A stretch of DNA of 60,000 nucleotides from Bacillus methanolicus (GCF_028888695.1 NZ_PNFF01000002.1:575001-635000), one strand, 5' to 3'. Counted from the first letter of the stretch, positions 11,039 through 20,865 are shown. The notes: generated by a model not told the origin, from the letters alone. Numbers and translations: made by a program.

Positions 11039-11067
11039 TTGTTTAGAAAAATGAATAAAGGTAAAAT
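11039..11067 (+). promoter_or_regulatory. Sigma-A promoter for yabD
   Basis: TTGTTT (11039-11044), 17 bp, TAAAAT (11062-11067), directly after the metG terminator. Confidence 0.6.
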
Positions 11068-11130
11068 AAAGGAACCTAACGGACAACCTATATTATGTAA
11101 TAAAGCAACAACTAAAGGAGCTATTTACGT

Positions 11131-11898
11131 ATGTTATTTGATACACATGCACATTTAAATGCAGATCAGTTCAAAGATGACTTAGAAGAAGTAATCGATC
11201 GAGCGAAAAAAGAAGGCGTCAGCAATATCGTCGTCGTTGGCTTTGACCGTCCCACCATCAAAAAAGCGATCGAGCTTGCTGAAAAATATGAATTTATTTA
11301 TGCCTGTGTCGGATGGCATCCTGTTGACGCAATTGATATGACGGAGAAAGATTTGCTTTGGTTGGAAGAACTTGCATCGCATCCAAAAGTTGTCGCTCTT
11401 GGGGAAATGGGATTGGATTATTATTGGGATAAATCACCTAAAGAAATTCAAAAAGAAGTTTTTCGCAAGCAAATCCGCCTAGCTAAAAAAGTTAAGCTTC
11501 CGATTGTCATTCATAATCGGGAAGCAACGGCCGATATAGTGGAGATCTTAAAAGAAGAAGGTGCCCGGGAAGTCGGGGGAATCATGCATTGCTTCATCGG
11601 CAGTGTAGAGATTGCCAGAGAATGCATGGAGATGAATTTTTATATTTCACTAGCCGGGCCTGTAACATTTAAAAATGCGAAAATGCCAAAAGAAGTGGCA
11701 GAAGCCATCCCTTTGGATCGCCTGTTAATTGAAACAGACTGCCCATATTTAACGCCCCATCCATTTCGAGGTAAACGAAATGAACCGGCATATGTAAAGC
11801 TTGTTGCCGAACAAATTGCGGAAATAAAGGGGCTGACTGTCGAAGATGTGGCAAAGGCTACAACTGAAAATGCAAAAAAATTATTCGGCATAATTTGA
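11131..11898 (+). CDS. yabD: TatD family metal-dependent hydrolase YabD
   Basis: The 255-residue TIM-barrel protein has all TatD metal-ligand motifs: HAH at residues 6-8, the glutamate of GEMGLDYY, the histidines in VIHNRE and IMHCFIG, and the aspartate in ETDCPYLTP. TatD enzymes act as 3'-5' exonucleases/DNases in other bacteria; the substrate here is inferred. SD AAGGAG is 10 bases before the ATG. The metS-yabD-yabE-rnmV-ksgA order is as in B. subtilis. Confidence 0.93.
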   Translation: MLFDTHAHLNADQFKDDLEEVIDRAKKEGVSNIVVVGFDRPTIKKAIELAEKYEFIYACVGWHPVDAIDMTEKDLLWLEELASHPKVVALGEMGLDYYWDKSPKEIQKEVFRKQIRLAKKVKLPIVIHNREATADIVEILKEEGAREVGGIMHCFIGSVEIARECMEMNFYISLAGPVTFKNAKMPKEVAEAIPLDRLLIETDCPYLTPHPFRGKRNEPAYVKLVAEQIAEIKGLTVEDVAKATTENAKKLFGII

Positions 11899-11914
11899 TA
11901 AGGAATATTGTCGA

Positions 11915-11942
11915 AAGTTGAGGGAGCTTGTCCGACTTTTTT
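11915..11942 (+). terminator. Probable terminator after yabD
   Basis: AAGTTG (11915-11920) pairs with CGACTT (11933-11938) with one G-U pair, followed by TTTTC. The loop is 12 nt and the stem short. Confidence 0.45.
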
Positions 11943-12166
11943 CTTATTCTATAAAGTTCTACATGCATTCTTTCATTCATAGGATAACCATGTCGAGAAG
12001 TCTCCCTTTCCTTTCTGGATAAAATTTTGCATAATATGAAATATGTTTAGGCAGGGGGTGGATAAATACAATGTTTGGAAGCAGAAAGGGCTTAGGTTGA
12101 CAGGAGACGAGAATGTTTATATAATCTCTCCGAGAAAAGGAGGCGTTTTTCATCGAGATTCAAAAC

Positions 12167-13348
12167 ATGAAAAACCTGTTTTCCAAGTCTTTGAGCAAGA
12201 AAAAATTGGCCGTTATTTTTGCTAGTTTCCTAGTTTTTGCTGCCGTCTTCGGAATCTTTTTGTTTGAGACAACGAAGAAGACTGTAGCCATAACTCTTGA
12301 CGGTCAGGAGAGAGTGATAAAAACACATGCAGAAACGATTGAAGATCTATTCGATGAACTCGATATATCATTGCGCTCAGAAGACTATGTGTTTCCCACG
12401 GTAAGCACGAAGGTGAAAGACAACTTAAAAATTGTATGGAAACCGGCGAAACAGGTTAAAGTTGTGCAAGGTCAAGAACAAAAAACCGTTTGGACTACAG
12501 CAGAAACGGTGAAAGATCTTTTGCTAGAACAAAAAATTATCATAAATGAACATGACGTTGTCCAGCCAAAGCCAGAAGAAGCAATCAAGAACAAAATGCA
12601 AATTGCAATCCAAAAAGCTTTTCCATTAACGCTGGTTGACGGCGGAAAAAAACAACAAGTATGGTCAACTTCGACTACGGTCGCTGACTTTTTATCACAG
12701 CAAGGGATTACACTAAAGGATTTAGACCGTGTTGAGCCTAAATTGCACGAGAAAGTCAAAGAAAATGCCGTTGTAAACGTCATTCGGGTTGAAAAAGTCA
12801 CCGATGTAGTGGAAGAACCAATAAACTTTGCAGTCGTCACCAAAAAAGACGGTAACTTAACAAAAGGAACAGAAAAAGTTATTAAGGAAGGCGAGCAAGG
12901 TTTATTAACAAAAAAATATGAAGTTGTTTTAGAAAATGGAAAAGAAGTTTCCAGAACACTCATCAGCGAACAGAAAGTAAAGGAAAAACAGGATAAGATC
13001 GTGGCAGTCGGCACGAAAGTAATCTCTCAACAAGTATCCCGCGGGAGTACTGAAAACGGAAGGGAGTTTTATGTAAGCTCAACTGCGTATACTGCCAGCT
13101 GCAATGGCTGTTCCGGCATAACTTCTTCCGGCATAAATTTAAAAGCCAACCCTAATGTAAAAGTTATTGCTGTAGACCCACGGGTGATCCCGCTGGGAAC
13201 GAAGGTTTATGTTGAAGGCTACGGATATGCCGTTGCCGCTGATACAGGAGGAGCGATTAAAGGCTATAAAATCGATGTCTTCTTCCCTTCCAATTCACAA
13301 GCTTATCGCTGGGGGAATAGAAAGGTAAAAATCAAAATTTTAAATTAA
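12167..13348 (+). CDS. yabE: Cell wall enzyme YabE (DUF348-G5-3D, Rpf/Sps-like)
   Basis: The 393-residue protein has a positively charged N-terminus and one membrane/signal segment (about residues 12-32). Three DUF348 repeats follow (starting near 42, 97 and 155; each contains a T-AETV-like signature), then a G5 domain (about 210-290) and a C-terminal 3D domain (about 310-393) with the aspartates of DTGGAIKGYKIDVFF. The family resembles resuscitation-promoting factors and probably cleaves or remodels peptidoglycan. The ATG at 12167 is 23 bases after the nearest SD (AAAGGAGG, 12136-12143), so an in-frame ATC 12152 or ATT 12158 start is possible. Confidence 0.9.
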   Translation: MKNLFSKSLSKKKLAVIFASFLVFAAVFGIFLFETTKKTVAITLDGQERVIKTHAETIEDLFDELDISLRSEDYVFPTVSTKVKDNLKIVWKPAKQVKVVQGQEQKTVWTTAETVKDLLLEQKIIINEHDVVQPKPEEAIKNKMQIAIQKAFPLTLVDGGKKQQVWSTSTTVADFLSQQGITLKDLDRVEPKLHEKVKENAVVNVIRVEKVTDVVEEPINFAVVTKKDGNLTKGTEKVIKEGEQGLLTKKYEVVLENGKEVSRTLISEQKVKEKQDKIVAVGTKVISQQVSRGSTENGREFYVSSTAYTASCNGCSGITSSGINLKANPNVKVIAVDPRVIPLGTKVYVEGYGYAVAADTGGAIKGYKIDVFFPSNSQAYRWGNRKVKIKILN

Positions 13349-13355
13349 TCTTTTC

Positions 13356-13395
13356 ATGCAGGGGATAAATAAATCCTCTGCATTTTGCATTTTAC
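13356..13395 (+). terminator. Terminator after yabE
   Basis: An 11-bp stem (13356-13366 with 13373-13383, one G-U pair), six-nt loop, followed by TTTGCATTTTA. Confidence 0.7.
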
Positions 13396-13572
13396 CCTGT
13401 TTATTTTATACTTATTGGAGGAGTGTTGTTCTCATTTCATTTTATGTTTTTTTCATATAAATAGACGTTTCATGTTACAAAAATGTTTCAAGTTTTTTTC
13501 AAAAAAACGAAAAAATTTTTAGATGTAAAAATGAGCGGTAGAACCGCTTTTCGATTTCATATGGAGGAACTA

Positions 13573-15002
<1,430 letters not shown>

Positions 15003-15004
<2 letters not shown>

Positions 15005-15025
15005 GGACCCGTACAGGGTCTTTTT
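15003..15025 (+). terminator. Terminator after ksgA
   Basis: GACCC (15006-15010) pairs with GGGTC (15016-15020), followed by TTTTTGTTTT. Confidence 0.65.
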
Positions 15026-15060
15026 GTTTTGGTCGCAAGGAGACGAATTTCAGCTATTAT

Positions 15061-15167
15061 CGCGATTATTTCGGTTTTATTGCGATTATTTTGATTTAAC
15101 AGCGATTTTTTAAAAATAACAGCGATTTTTTCAGTTTAACAGCGATTATTTTAATATAACAGCGATT
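15061..15167. repeat. 20-bp tandem repeat, just over five copies
   Basis: GCGATT recurs at an exact 20-bp period, with copies starting at 15061, 15081, 15101, 15121, 15141 and 15161 (the last partial). The consensus is AGCGATTNTTTNNNTTTAAC. It lies between the ksgA terminator and the modular repeat array. Confidence 0.9.
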
Positions 15168-15204
15168 CTGCTTGTCAGGGCTGACAAAGGCGCTCCCGCT
15201 TTTC
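15168..15204 (+). repeat. Truncated modular repeat unit C0 (right end only)
   Basis: It contains only CTTGTCAGGGCTGACAAAGG and the CGCTCCCGCTTTTC tail. Its left half is missing; the 20-bp tandem repeat abuts it. Confidence 0.75.
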
Positions 15205-15215
15205 TTATTGTCTAG

Positions 15216-15579
15216 CTCCAGCGCCTAGCCCCTCGAGGTCGCTTCGGTCCTGCCAATGAAGTCAAAAAGCGACTTCACCGGCAGGTCCTCCAGCGCTTGT
15301 CGGGGCTGATCAAGGCGCTTCCGCTTTTCTTATTGTCCAGCTCCAGCGCCTAGCCCCTCGAGGTCGCTTCGGTCCTGCCAATGAAGTCAAAAAGCGACTT
15401 CACCGGCAGGTCCTTCAGCGCTTGTCGGGGCTGAACAAGGCGCTTCCGCTTTTCTTATTGTCTAGCTCCAGCGCCTAGCCCCTCGAGGTCGCTTCGGTCC
15501 TGCCAATGAAGTCAAAAAGCGACTTCACCGGCAGGTCCTCCAGCGCTTGTCGGGGCTGAACAAGGCGCTTCCGCTTTTC
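15216..15579 (+). repeat. Tandem array of three modular repeat units (C1-C3), 125-bp period
   Basis: Units start at 15216, 15341 and 15466, exactly 125 bp apart, and are nearly identical. Each has outer clamp AGCGCC/GGCGCT, inner clamp AGCCCC/GGGGCT, CCTGCC/GGCAGG and tip TGAAGTC/GACTTCA. Linkers read TTATTGTCCAGCT or TTATTGTCTAGCT. Confidence 0.92.
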
Positions 15580-15700
15580 TTATTGTCCAGCTTCGCCTCC
15601 CAGGTGCTCGAGGTCATAAGTCAAATCACTACAGAGACTATCGTCTTTTTGCGTGATTTGCCTTATGCTTGTCGCACCTAAACGGTCGGCTCCTCTTTTC
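15580..15700 (+). repeat. Modular repeat unit C4 (CATAAG-type core)
   Basis: Nearly identical to the unit at 8437-8554: inner clamp AGGTGC/GCACCT, CATAAG/CTTATG, AAATCAC/GTGATTT. It ends five bases before the candidate sigma-K -35 of yabG. Confidence 0.9.
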
Positions 15701-15704
15701 TAAT

Positions 15705-15733
15705 CACATGTTTACTGTCTTTTGCATAGCCTA
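15705..15733 (+). promoter_or_regulatory. Sigma-K-like promoter of yabG
   Basis: CATAGCCTA (15725-15733) fits the -10 consensus CATANNNTA, with an AC at 15706-15707 placed 17 bp upstream. yabG is a sigma-K gene in B. subtilis. Confidence 0.6.
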
Positions 15734-15795
15734 TGAAAAGAAACGGTAAATGATTAGGAAAGCCTTTTTGCGGGGGCTTAGTTGGAGTGACGGCA

Positions 15796-16680
15796 GTGAA
15801 GATAAAAATCATGGATATTGTCGGAAGGGTTTCTTATCATTGTGACATTTTGTTTAGAGTGATTGATATAAGAGAAGAAGGCGGCAAGAAAAATGCTATT
15901 TTATATGGAGAAGATTTCCGGCTTATTGCCGATGCACCGTATGAGGATTTAATAAAGGTGTATCCATCAGAGCGAATGAAATTGTCAAGGGAATTTCGGT
16001 CACTTGAAGAGCAGTCGTTCAAGCTTTTTTGGCAAGATGTGGAGTTATTAAAAGAAAAGCAAGAATACGATGTAACAGACGGGTACACGAAACCGGTCAA
16101 ATATTTTCAAATTCCCGGGAAGGTTCTTCATGTGGATGGTGACCCTAATTATTTAAAAAAGTGTTTAAGCTTATATGAAAAAGTCGGAGTTCCTGTTTTT
16201 GGAGTTTATTGCAATGAGAAAGAAATGCCGAACAAGGTTGGACATTTCATTGACTATTACCGGCCGGATATTTTGGTAATTACCGGTCATGATGCATATT
16301 CAAAATCTAAAGGCAAGATAACGGACCTGAATGCGTACCGGCATTCCAAGGATTTTGCTTTAACGGTGAGGGAAGCAAGAAAGAAAGTACCTCATTTAGA
16401 TCAGCTAGTTATTTTCGCAGGCGCATGCCAATCACATTTTGAATCGCTGATTCAAGCAGGCGCAAACTTTGCAAGCTCACCTTCTCGGGTAAATATCCAC
16501 GCGCTTGACCCTGTTTATATCGTCGCAAAAATAAGCTTCACTCCTTTTATGGAAAGGATTAATGTGTGGAATGTTCTAAGAAATACACTAACAGGGGAAA
16601 AAGGGCTCGGGGGTATTGAAACGCGCGGCGTTTTAAGAACTGGAATGCCGTATCATATTGAATATCAAGATCAAGAATAA
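15796..16680 (+). CDS. yabG: Sporulation protease YabG
   Basis: YabG is the spore-coat protease that processes coat proteins such as SpoIVA and SafA late in sporulation. About 294 residues, close to the B. subtilis protein. The conserved core includes LVITGHDAYSK and IFAGACQSHFESL, the likely catalytic His/Cys region. The nearly invariant C-terminal SFTPFMERINVWNVLRNTL segment confirms the family. GTG 15796 has GGAG eight bases upstream; GTG 15787 overlaps that SD. It is a single gene between a repeat array and a terminator. Confidence 0.93.
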   Translation: MKIKIMDIVGRVSYHCDILFRVIDIREEGGKKNAILYGEDFRLIADAPYEDLIKVYPSERMKLSREFRSLEEQSFKLFWQDVELLKEKQEYDVTDGYTKPVKYFQIPGKVLHVDGDPNYLKKCLSLYEKVGVPVFGVYCNEKEMPNKVGHFIDYYRPDILVITGHDAYSKSKGKITDLNAYRHSKDFALTVREARKKVPHLDQLVIFAGACQSHFESLIQAGANFASSPSRVNIHALDPVYIVAKISFTPFMERINVWNVLRNTLTGEKGLGGIETRGVLRTGMPYHIEYQDQE

Positions 16681-16685
16681 AATGG

Positions 16686-16717
16686 AAGCCGTTCGCTTAG
16701 CAAAACGGCTTTTTTTG
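16686..16717 (+). terminator. Terminator after yabG
   Basis: AAGCCGTT (16686-16693) pairs with AACGGCTT (16704-16711), followed by a run of seven T residues. Confidence 0.85.
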
Positions 16718-16795
16718 CAGAATATACATAATCTTTGTCGAAAAAGGTCAACCTATTAATGTTGAAATTTAGGGAAAAAAATAAAAGAAAAATTA

Positions 16796-16825
16796 TTGAC
16801 AATCATTTTGAATGACTGTTATAAT
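16796..16825 (+). promoter_or_regulatory. Strong sigma-A promoter of veg (upstream of two)
   Basis: TTGACA (16796-16801), 18 bp, TATAAT (16820-16825) with an extended -10 TG at 16817-16818: consensus at every element. Confidence 0.85.
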
Positions 16826-16837
16826 TTATGTTTTTAT

Positions 16838-16866
16838 TTGACTTAGATATATCAACGTGTTATACT
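16838..16866 (+). promoter_or_regulatory. Second sigma-A promoter of veg
   Basis: TTGACT (16838-16843), 17 bp, TATACT (16861-16866), with extended -10 TG at 16858-16859. The start point would lie only a few bases before the SD. Confidence 0.65.
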
Positions 16867-16887
16867 TTACATAGTGAGGTGGACCGA

Positions 16888-17151
16888 ATGCCAAAAACAT
16901 TATCTGAAATCAAAAAAGCTCTTGATTCAAATTTAGGGAAAAGACTTTTGCTCAGGGCGAACGGTGGACGCAGAAAAACGATTGAGCGTTCCGGGATTTT
17001 AGCAGAAACGTATCCTGCCGTGTTTGTAGTCGAGTTAGACCAGGATGAAAATGCATTTGAACGTGTATCGTACAGCTATGCAGATGTTTTAACTGAAACG
17101 GTTCAAATTACCTTCTATGAAGATACATCAAGAAATGCCGCTTTAAGCTGA
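16888..17151 (+). CDS. veg: Veg protein
   Basis: The 87-residue small protein has the conserved core [12 protein letters not shown] and [15 protein letters not shown]. In B. subtilis Veg is made at high level in vegetative cells and stimulates biofilm genes by counteracting SinR; the molecular mechanism is not well known. The frame opens upstream at 16828, but that part overlaps the promoter; ATG 16888 after GAGGTGG is the real start. Two strong tandem promoters and a strong terminator make it a single-gene unit. Confidence 0.95.
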   Translation: MPKTLSEIKKALDSNLGKRLLLRANGGRRKTIERSGILAETYPAVFVVELDQDENAFERVSYSYADVLTETVQITFYEDTSRNAALS

Positions 17152-17178
17152 CAATGACAATAATACGCTTTAAAGCGA

Positions 17179-17207
17179 GCAGCAAACAAATGGTTTGCTG
17201 CTTTTTT
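17179..17207 (+). terminator. Terminator after veg
   Basis: GCAGCAAAC (17179-17187) pairs with GTTTGCTGC (17193-17201), followed by TTTTTT. Confidence 0.9.
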
Positions 17208-17255
17208 ATTTGTGTATAGGTTAAAAAAGGTCTACATGAAAAAGGACAGAAAACC

Positions 17256-17262
17256 AATACTA
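17256..17262 (+). promoter_or_regulatory. Possible forespore -10 element for sspF
   Basis: AATACTA at 17256-17262 is one base off the sigma-G -10 consensus CATACTA. No convincing -35 lies 17-18 bp upstream, so this is tentative. Confidence 0.3.
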
Positions 17263-17296
17263 TAAATGCCGCGTGTAAAGAAAGGGGCTGTTTGTT

Positions 17297-17473
17297 TTGG
17301 GCAGAAGAAGAGGAATCATGTCAGAGCGTCTTAAAGAAGAACTTGCGAAAGAGCTTGGGTTCTATGATGTTGTCCAGAAAGAAGGATGGGGCGGAATCAA
17401 AGCAAGAGACGCGGGAAATATGGTTAAGCGTGCAATTGAACTAGCTGAAGAACAGCTGGCTTCAAGACGATAA
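17297..17473 (+). CDS. sspF: Small acid-soluble spore protein, SspF family
   Basis: This gene encodes 58 residues: [16 protein letters not shown], then [26 protein letters not shown] and a short basic end. The [19 protein letters not shown] segment is the DNA-binding signature of alpha/beta-type SASPs, and SspF (0.3 kDa class) is found here in B. subtilis. The start is TTG 17297, with AAAGGGG nine bases upstream. The protein would coat and protect DNA in the dormant spore. It stands alone between veg and ispE, followed by a T-rich hairpin. Confidence 0.92.
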   Translation: MGRRRGIMSERLKEELAKELGFYDVVQKEGWGGIKARDAGNMVKRAIELAEEQLASRR

Positions 17474-17565
17474 ATTCTTTGGAATCTGCAACTTGCAACA
17501 ACAACCTTTAGAACGAATTATTTTAAAAAATCATTCAGGATTTACAGCGGCAGAAAAGTCGAGGC

Positions 17566-17590
17566 GAAAAAGCCCGGCTTTTCTTTTTTG
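17566..17590 (+). terminator. Probable terminator after sspF
   Basis: AAAAGC-CCG-GCTTTT hairpin followed by CTTTTTT. The loop is only three bases. Confidence 0.5.
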
Positions 17591-17593
17591 CTT

Positions 17594-17626
17594 TTGAAGG
17601 GGCTAACCAAGGCGCTTGCGCTTTTC
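17594..17626 (+). repeat. Truncated modular repeat unit D (right end only)
   Basis: It contains GGGGCTAACCAAGGCGCTTG and the CGCTTTTC tail, matching the right ends of the units at 20464-20733 and 46909-47027. The left three quarters are missing. Confidence 0.8.
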
Positions 17627-17753
17627 GCTAGAAATGATAAAATATTTTATTTGTGAAGAATGTTCAAACGTGATGTTTTGCAGATGGCGTTATGTGGTAA
17701 AATAGGACGAAACATGAAGATCGTCGAATTTTGTAAAAGAGTAGGTGGACGTA

Positions 17754-18623
17754 GTGAAGCTTCTAGTCAAAGCCCCGGCGAAGATCAATTTAACATTGGA
17801 TGTGTTATATAAACGAACGGATGGCTATCATGAAGTAGAAATGATTATGACGACAATTGATTTGGCTGATCGCCTTGAGCTCTCATTGCTGGACGAGGAT
17901 CAAATCCGAATCATTTCTCATAATCATTATGTGCCGGATGACGAGCGCAACCTTGCATATCAAGCAGCCCAGCTTTTAAAGGAACGGTTTCAAGTGAAAA
18001 AGGGCGCATTGATTCGTATTGAAAAAACAATACCAGTCGCAGCGGGATTAGCGGGCGGCAGCAGTGATGCTGCAGCTACTTTAAAGGGTTTAAATAAATT
18101 ATGGGATCTTGGCCTGTCGGTGGACGAGCTGGCAGCGTTAGGTGCGGAAATCGGGTCGGATGTTTCTTTTTGCGTATATGGGGGGACAGCACTGGCCAAG
18201 GGAAGGGGAGAACTGATAACGGAACTTCCTGCTCCTCCTACATGCTGGGTTATTCTTGCAAAGCCTTCCATTGGGGTTTCAACAGCCGAAGTATATCGCA
18301 GGCTTGATTTAAATCGGATCAGCCACCCGAACACAAAAGAAATGATTAAAGCAATTGAAACGAAAGATTACAGCAAGGTTTGCGAAAATTTAGGGAATGT
18401 ACTCGAAGATGTAACAATGAAGATGCATCCGGAGGTCGTCTTGATAAAAGATCAAATGAAAAGATTTGGTGCAGATGCCGTATTGATGAGCGGCAGCGGT
18501 CCAACGGTATTTGGCCTTGTGCAGCATGATTCACGGCTTCACCGAATTTATAACGGTTTAAGAGGATTTTGTGATCAAGTATATGCGGTAAGAATGTTGG
18601 GGGAACGGAATATACTTGATTAA
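17754..18623 (+). CDS. ispE: 4-diphosphocytidyl-2-C-methyl-D-erythritol kinase
   Basis: IspE is the GHMP kinase of the MEP isoprenoid pathway and phosphorylates CDP-ME. The 289-residue protein begins with [15 protein letters not shown], has the ATP loop [16 protein letters not shown] near residue 95, and the C-terminal [12 protein letters not shown]. The frame starts at GTG 17745, but GTG 17754 gives the exact family N-terminus and length, with AGGTGG at 17743-17748. It is followed closely by purR, as in B. subtilis. Confidence 0.97.
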   Translation: MKLLVKAPAKINLTLDVLYKRTDGYHEVEMIMTTIDLADRLELSLLDEDQIRIISHNHYVPDDERNLAYQAAQLLKERFQVKKGALIRIEKTIPVAAGLAGGSSDAAATLKGLNKLWDLGLSVDELAALGAEIGSDVSFCVYGGTALAKGRGELITELPAPPTCWVILAKPSIGVSTAEVYRRLDLNRISHPNTKEMIKAIETKDYSKVCENLGNVLEDVTMKMHPEVVLIKDQMKRFGADAVLMSGSGPTVFGLVQHDSRLHRIYNGLRGFCDQVYAVRMLGERNILD

Positions 18624-18680
18624 ATCCGTACATTAATGATATATTATCATTAAAATATTCGGATTTTGGAGGTCCTATTT

Positions 18681-19514
18681 ATGAAATTCCGTCGAAGCGA
18701 ACGTTTGATCGATATGACGAATTATTTATTGGAGCATCCTCGTCAATTAGTTCCGTTAACTTTTTTTGCTGAAAGGTATAGTTCTGCTAAATCGTCGATC
18801 AGTGAAGATTTGGCGATTATTAAAGAAACATTTGAACAAAGGGGAATTGGAACGTTGCAAACGGTGCCCGGTGCGGCAGGCGGGGTAAAATTTTTTGTAA
18901 AAGTGAAAGAAGAAGAAGTGAGGCCATTTATTGCGCATCTTTGCGATTTAATCAGAAATCCGGAAAGACTGCTTCCGGGAGGCTATCTATATATGACCGA
19001 CATTATCAGTGACCCTTCAATTGTGAACAAAGTAGGGAAAATGTTTGCTTCTGCTTTTTCCAATACTGAAATCGATGTTGTTATGACGGTTGCGACGAAA
19101 GGAATACCGCTTGCATATGCCGTTGCCAGCCAGTTGAATGTTCCGGTCGTGATTGTCAGAAGAGATAGCAAAGTGACGGAAGGATCGACGGTAAGCATCA
19201 ATTACGTGTCCGGATCGGCAAAAAGAATTGAGACGATGGTTCTTTCAAAAAGAAGCTTGGCAGAAGGATCGAAAGTACTGATCGTGGATGACTTTATGAA
19301 GGCTGGAGGAACGGTCAATGGGATGATCAGCCTTCTAAATGAATTTAACGCCCATGTAGCAGGAATAGCTGTATTAGTTGAATCAGAAAATATTGAAGAG
19401 CGTTTAGTGGATGAATACTTGTCACTTATCCGCCTTTCTGACGTTGATGTGAAAGAGAAAAAAATAAAAGTGAGCGAAGGCAATTTCTTTTCAAAGAATG
19501 TTGAAAATTGTTAG
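18681..19514 (+). CDS. purR: Purine operon repressor PurR
   Basis: The 277-residue Bacillus-type PurR has an N-terminal winged helix ([20 protein letters not shown]) and a phosphoribosyltransferase-like domain with the PRPP motif [13 protein letters not shown] around residue 200. It represses purine synthesis and transport genes; PRPP relieves repression. ATG 18681 follows TTTGGAGG. It overlaps none of its neighbours; ridA (yabJ), which in B. subtilis is needed for PurR-related purine control, begins 53 bp later. Confidence 0.97.
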   Translation: MKFRRSERLIDMTNYLLEHPRQLVPLTFFAERYSSAKSSISEDLAIIKETFEQRGIGTLQTVPGAAGGVKFFVKVKEEEVRPFIAHLCDLIRNPERLLPGGYLYMTDIISDPSIVNKVGKMFASAFSNTEIDVVMTVATKGIPLAYAVASQLNVPVVIVRRDSKVTEGSTVSINYVSGSAKRIETMVLSKRSLAEGSKVLIVDDFMKAGGTVNGMISLLNEFNAHVAGIAVLVESENIEERLVDEYLSLIRLSDVDVKEKKIKVSEGNFFSKNVENC

Positions 19515-19567
19515 ACAGAACTTTCCAGGCAGTGATAAAATGGATAAAAAGAAAAGGAGGAAGTCAA

Positions 19568-19942
19568 GTGAAAACGGTTCAAACAACTAATGCCCCGGCT
19601 GCAATCGGCCCTTATTCCCAGGGGATTGTTGTCAATAACTTATTTTTCAGCTCAGGGCAAATCCCGCTGACTGCTGAAGGAGTTATGGTCGAGGGAGACA
19701 TTAAAGCACAAACCCATCAAGTGTTTAAGAATTTACAGGCTGTTCTTGAAGAAGCGGGGGCTTCATTGGATACGGTTGTAAAAGCAACGGTTTTTATTAA
19801 AAATATGGATGATTTTGCAGCTGTAAATGAAGTTTACGGTCAATATTTTTCTACTCATAAGCCTGCGCGTTCAACCGTTGAGGTAGCCCGATTGCCAAAA
19901 GATGCTTTAGTCGAAATAGAAGTTATTGCCCTCGTAAAATAG
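19568..19942 (+). CDS. yabJ: RidA family enamine/imine deaminase (YabJ)
   Basis: The 124-residue RidA/YjgF/YER057c/UK114 protein hydrolyses reactive enamines and imines from PLP enzymes. Signature stretches are [12 protein letters not shown] and [21 protein letters not shown], with the key arginine near residue 103. The frame opens at 19508, overlapping purR; GTG 19568 is chosen because AAAGGAGG (19553-19560) lies seven bases upstream and the length fits. It probably shares the purR transcript. Confidence 0.95.
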   Translation: MKTVQTTNAPAAIGPYSQGIVVNNLFFSSGQIPLTAEGVMVEGDIKAQTHQVFKNLQAVLEEAGASLDTVVKATVFIKNMDDFAAVNEVYGQYFSTHKPARSTVEVARLPKDALVEIEVIALVK

Positions 19943-20044
19943 TTATTTAGGCGTTATAGAACAATTACTTCCAAAAAAATATCTAAAAATAGATATGATT
20001 TCACCGACTTACTCTAATTTTTCTAAAAAATTTTACTATTTAAA

Positions 20045-20073
20045 GAAGGAAAATTGGAAATAATGTTGAAATA
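20045..20073 (+). promoter_or_regulatory. Sigma-H promoter of spoVG
   Basis: GAAGGAAAA (20045-20053) fits the -35 consensus RNAGGAWWW in every position. After 11 bp, GTTGAAATA (20065-20073) fits RNNGAATWW with one mismatch. spoVG is a classical sigma-H gene. Confidence 0.8.
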
Positions 20074-20116
20074 TATTAATTAGATATCTATCTATAGGGT
20101 AAAGGTGGTGAACAAA

Positions 20117-20407
20117 ATGGAAGTAACTGACGTTAGATTACGCCGCGTTAACACGGATGGACGAATGAGAGCAATTGCATCCATTACTCTCGACAATGAA
20201 TTTGTTGTCCATGACATTCGTGTTATTGATGGAAATAATGGATTATTTGTTGCCATGCCGAGCAAGCGCACTCCGGATGGAGAGTTTCGCGATATTGCTC
20301 ACCCTATTAATTCAGAAACACGCGGCAAAATCCAAGAAGCTGTTTTGGCTGAGTACCACCGTTTAGGTGAACTAGAAGTAGAATTTGAAGAAGCCGGAGC
20401 TTCCTAA
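20117..20407 (+). CDS. spoVG: Regulatory protein SpoVG
   Basis: The 96-residue protein is almost invariant in Bacilli ([20 protein letters not shown], then the [20 protein letters not shown] segment). SpoVG affects asymmetric septation and cortex formation and binds nucleic acids in other Firmicutes. GTG 20105 would add four residues; ATG 20117 has AAAGGTGGTGA just upstream and is the known start. A sigma-H promoter precedes it and a terminator follows, so it is monocistronic. Confidence 0.97.
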   Translation: MEVTDVRLRRVNTDGRMRAIASITLDNEFVVHDIRVIDGNNGLFVAMPSKRTPDGEFRDIAHPINSETRGKIQEAVLAEYHRLGELEVEFEEAGAS

Positions 20408-20419
20408 GGATATACAACT

Positions 20420-20450
20420 AGGGCCTACTTCACAGATAGGCTCTTTTTTA
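20420..20450 (+). terminator. Terminator after spoVG
   Basis: AGGGCCTA (20420-20427) pairs with TAGGCTCT (20437-20444, one G-U pair), followed by TTTTTA. Confidence 0.8.
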
Positions 20451-20463
20451 TTTGTATAAATAA

Positions 20464-20733
20464 TTGCTTGCACTTTTCTTATTGTCCGGCTTCACAAGAA
20501 ACGCTTCGGCAGCGACGCATCGCACGAAGGAAAGCGTCAGCTTTTCGAGGAGCGCCCAGCCAGTTTTCATCCTTGAATAGACTTCCTCGAGTATCTTGCG
20601 AAAAGCATGACTTGATAAAGTTGCTTTGAGCAGCTCGAGGTCGCCTCGCGCCTGCCAATGAAGTCAAAAAGCGACTTAACCGGCAGGACCTAGAAGCATG
20701 TCGGGGCTAACCAAGGCGCTTACGCTTTTCTTT
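20464..20733 (+). repeat. Modular repeat unit E with about 72-bp insert and extra left hairpin
   Basis: The unit has outer clamp AGCGCC/GGCGCT, tip TGAAGTC with GACTTAA, and CCTGCC/GGCAGG. The insert at 20562-20633 matches the one at 8581-8654. To its left, about 20485-20545 holds a further hairpin-like sequence with ACGCTT and AAGCGT arms. The tail TTACGCTTTTC closes the unit. Confidence 0.85.
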
Positions 20734-20836
20734 TTCCCCGATCCTCTCATAAATAAACCACATCAACCTATTTCTTCGTATTATTTTTTTTTGCTGTTTC
20801 CTGTAATGACAAAAAAATGTACTTAATGATCATTTC

Positions 20837-20865
20837 TTGAAATGAATGTCTTTTTAAGATATATT
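20837..20865 (+). promoter_or_regulatory. Sigma-A promoter of glmU
   Basis: TTGAAA (20837-20842), 17 bp, TATATT (20860-20865), 35 bp before the start codon. Confidence 0.7.

Noticed and set aside
12043-12225. 60-codon open frame upstream of and overlapping yabE
   Set aside because: It overlaps yabE in another frame, lacks a recognisable domain, and yabE is a clear match to its family.
13483-13572. 30-codon extension of rnmV
   Set aside because: Basic, Phe-rich residues foreign to RNase M5; ATG 13573 has GGAGG and gives the usual 186 residues.
15216-15700. Possible CRISPR array
   Set aside because: Regular 125-bp period, but the whole unit is repeated, with no short repeat plus unique spacers and no cas genes.
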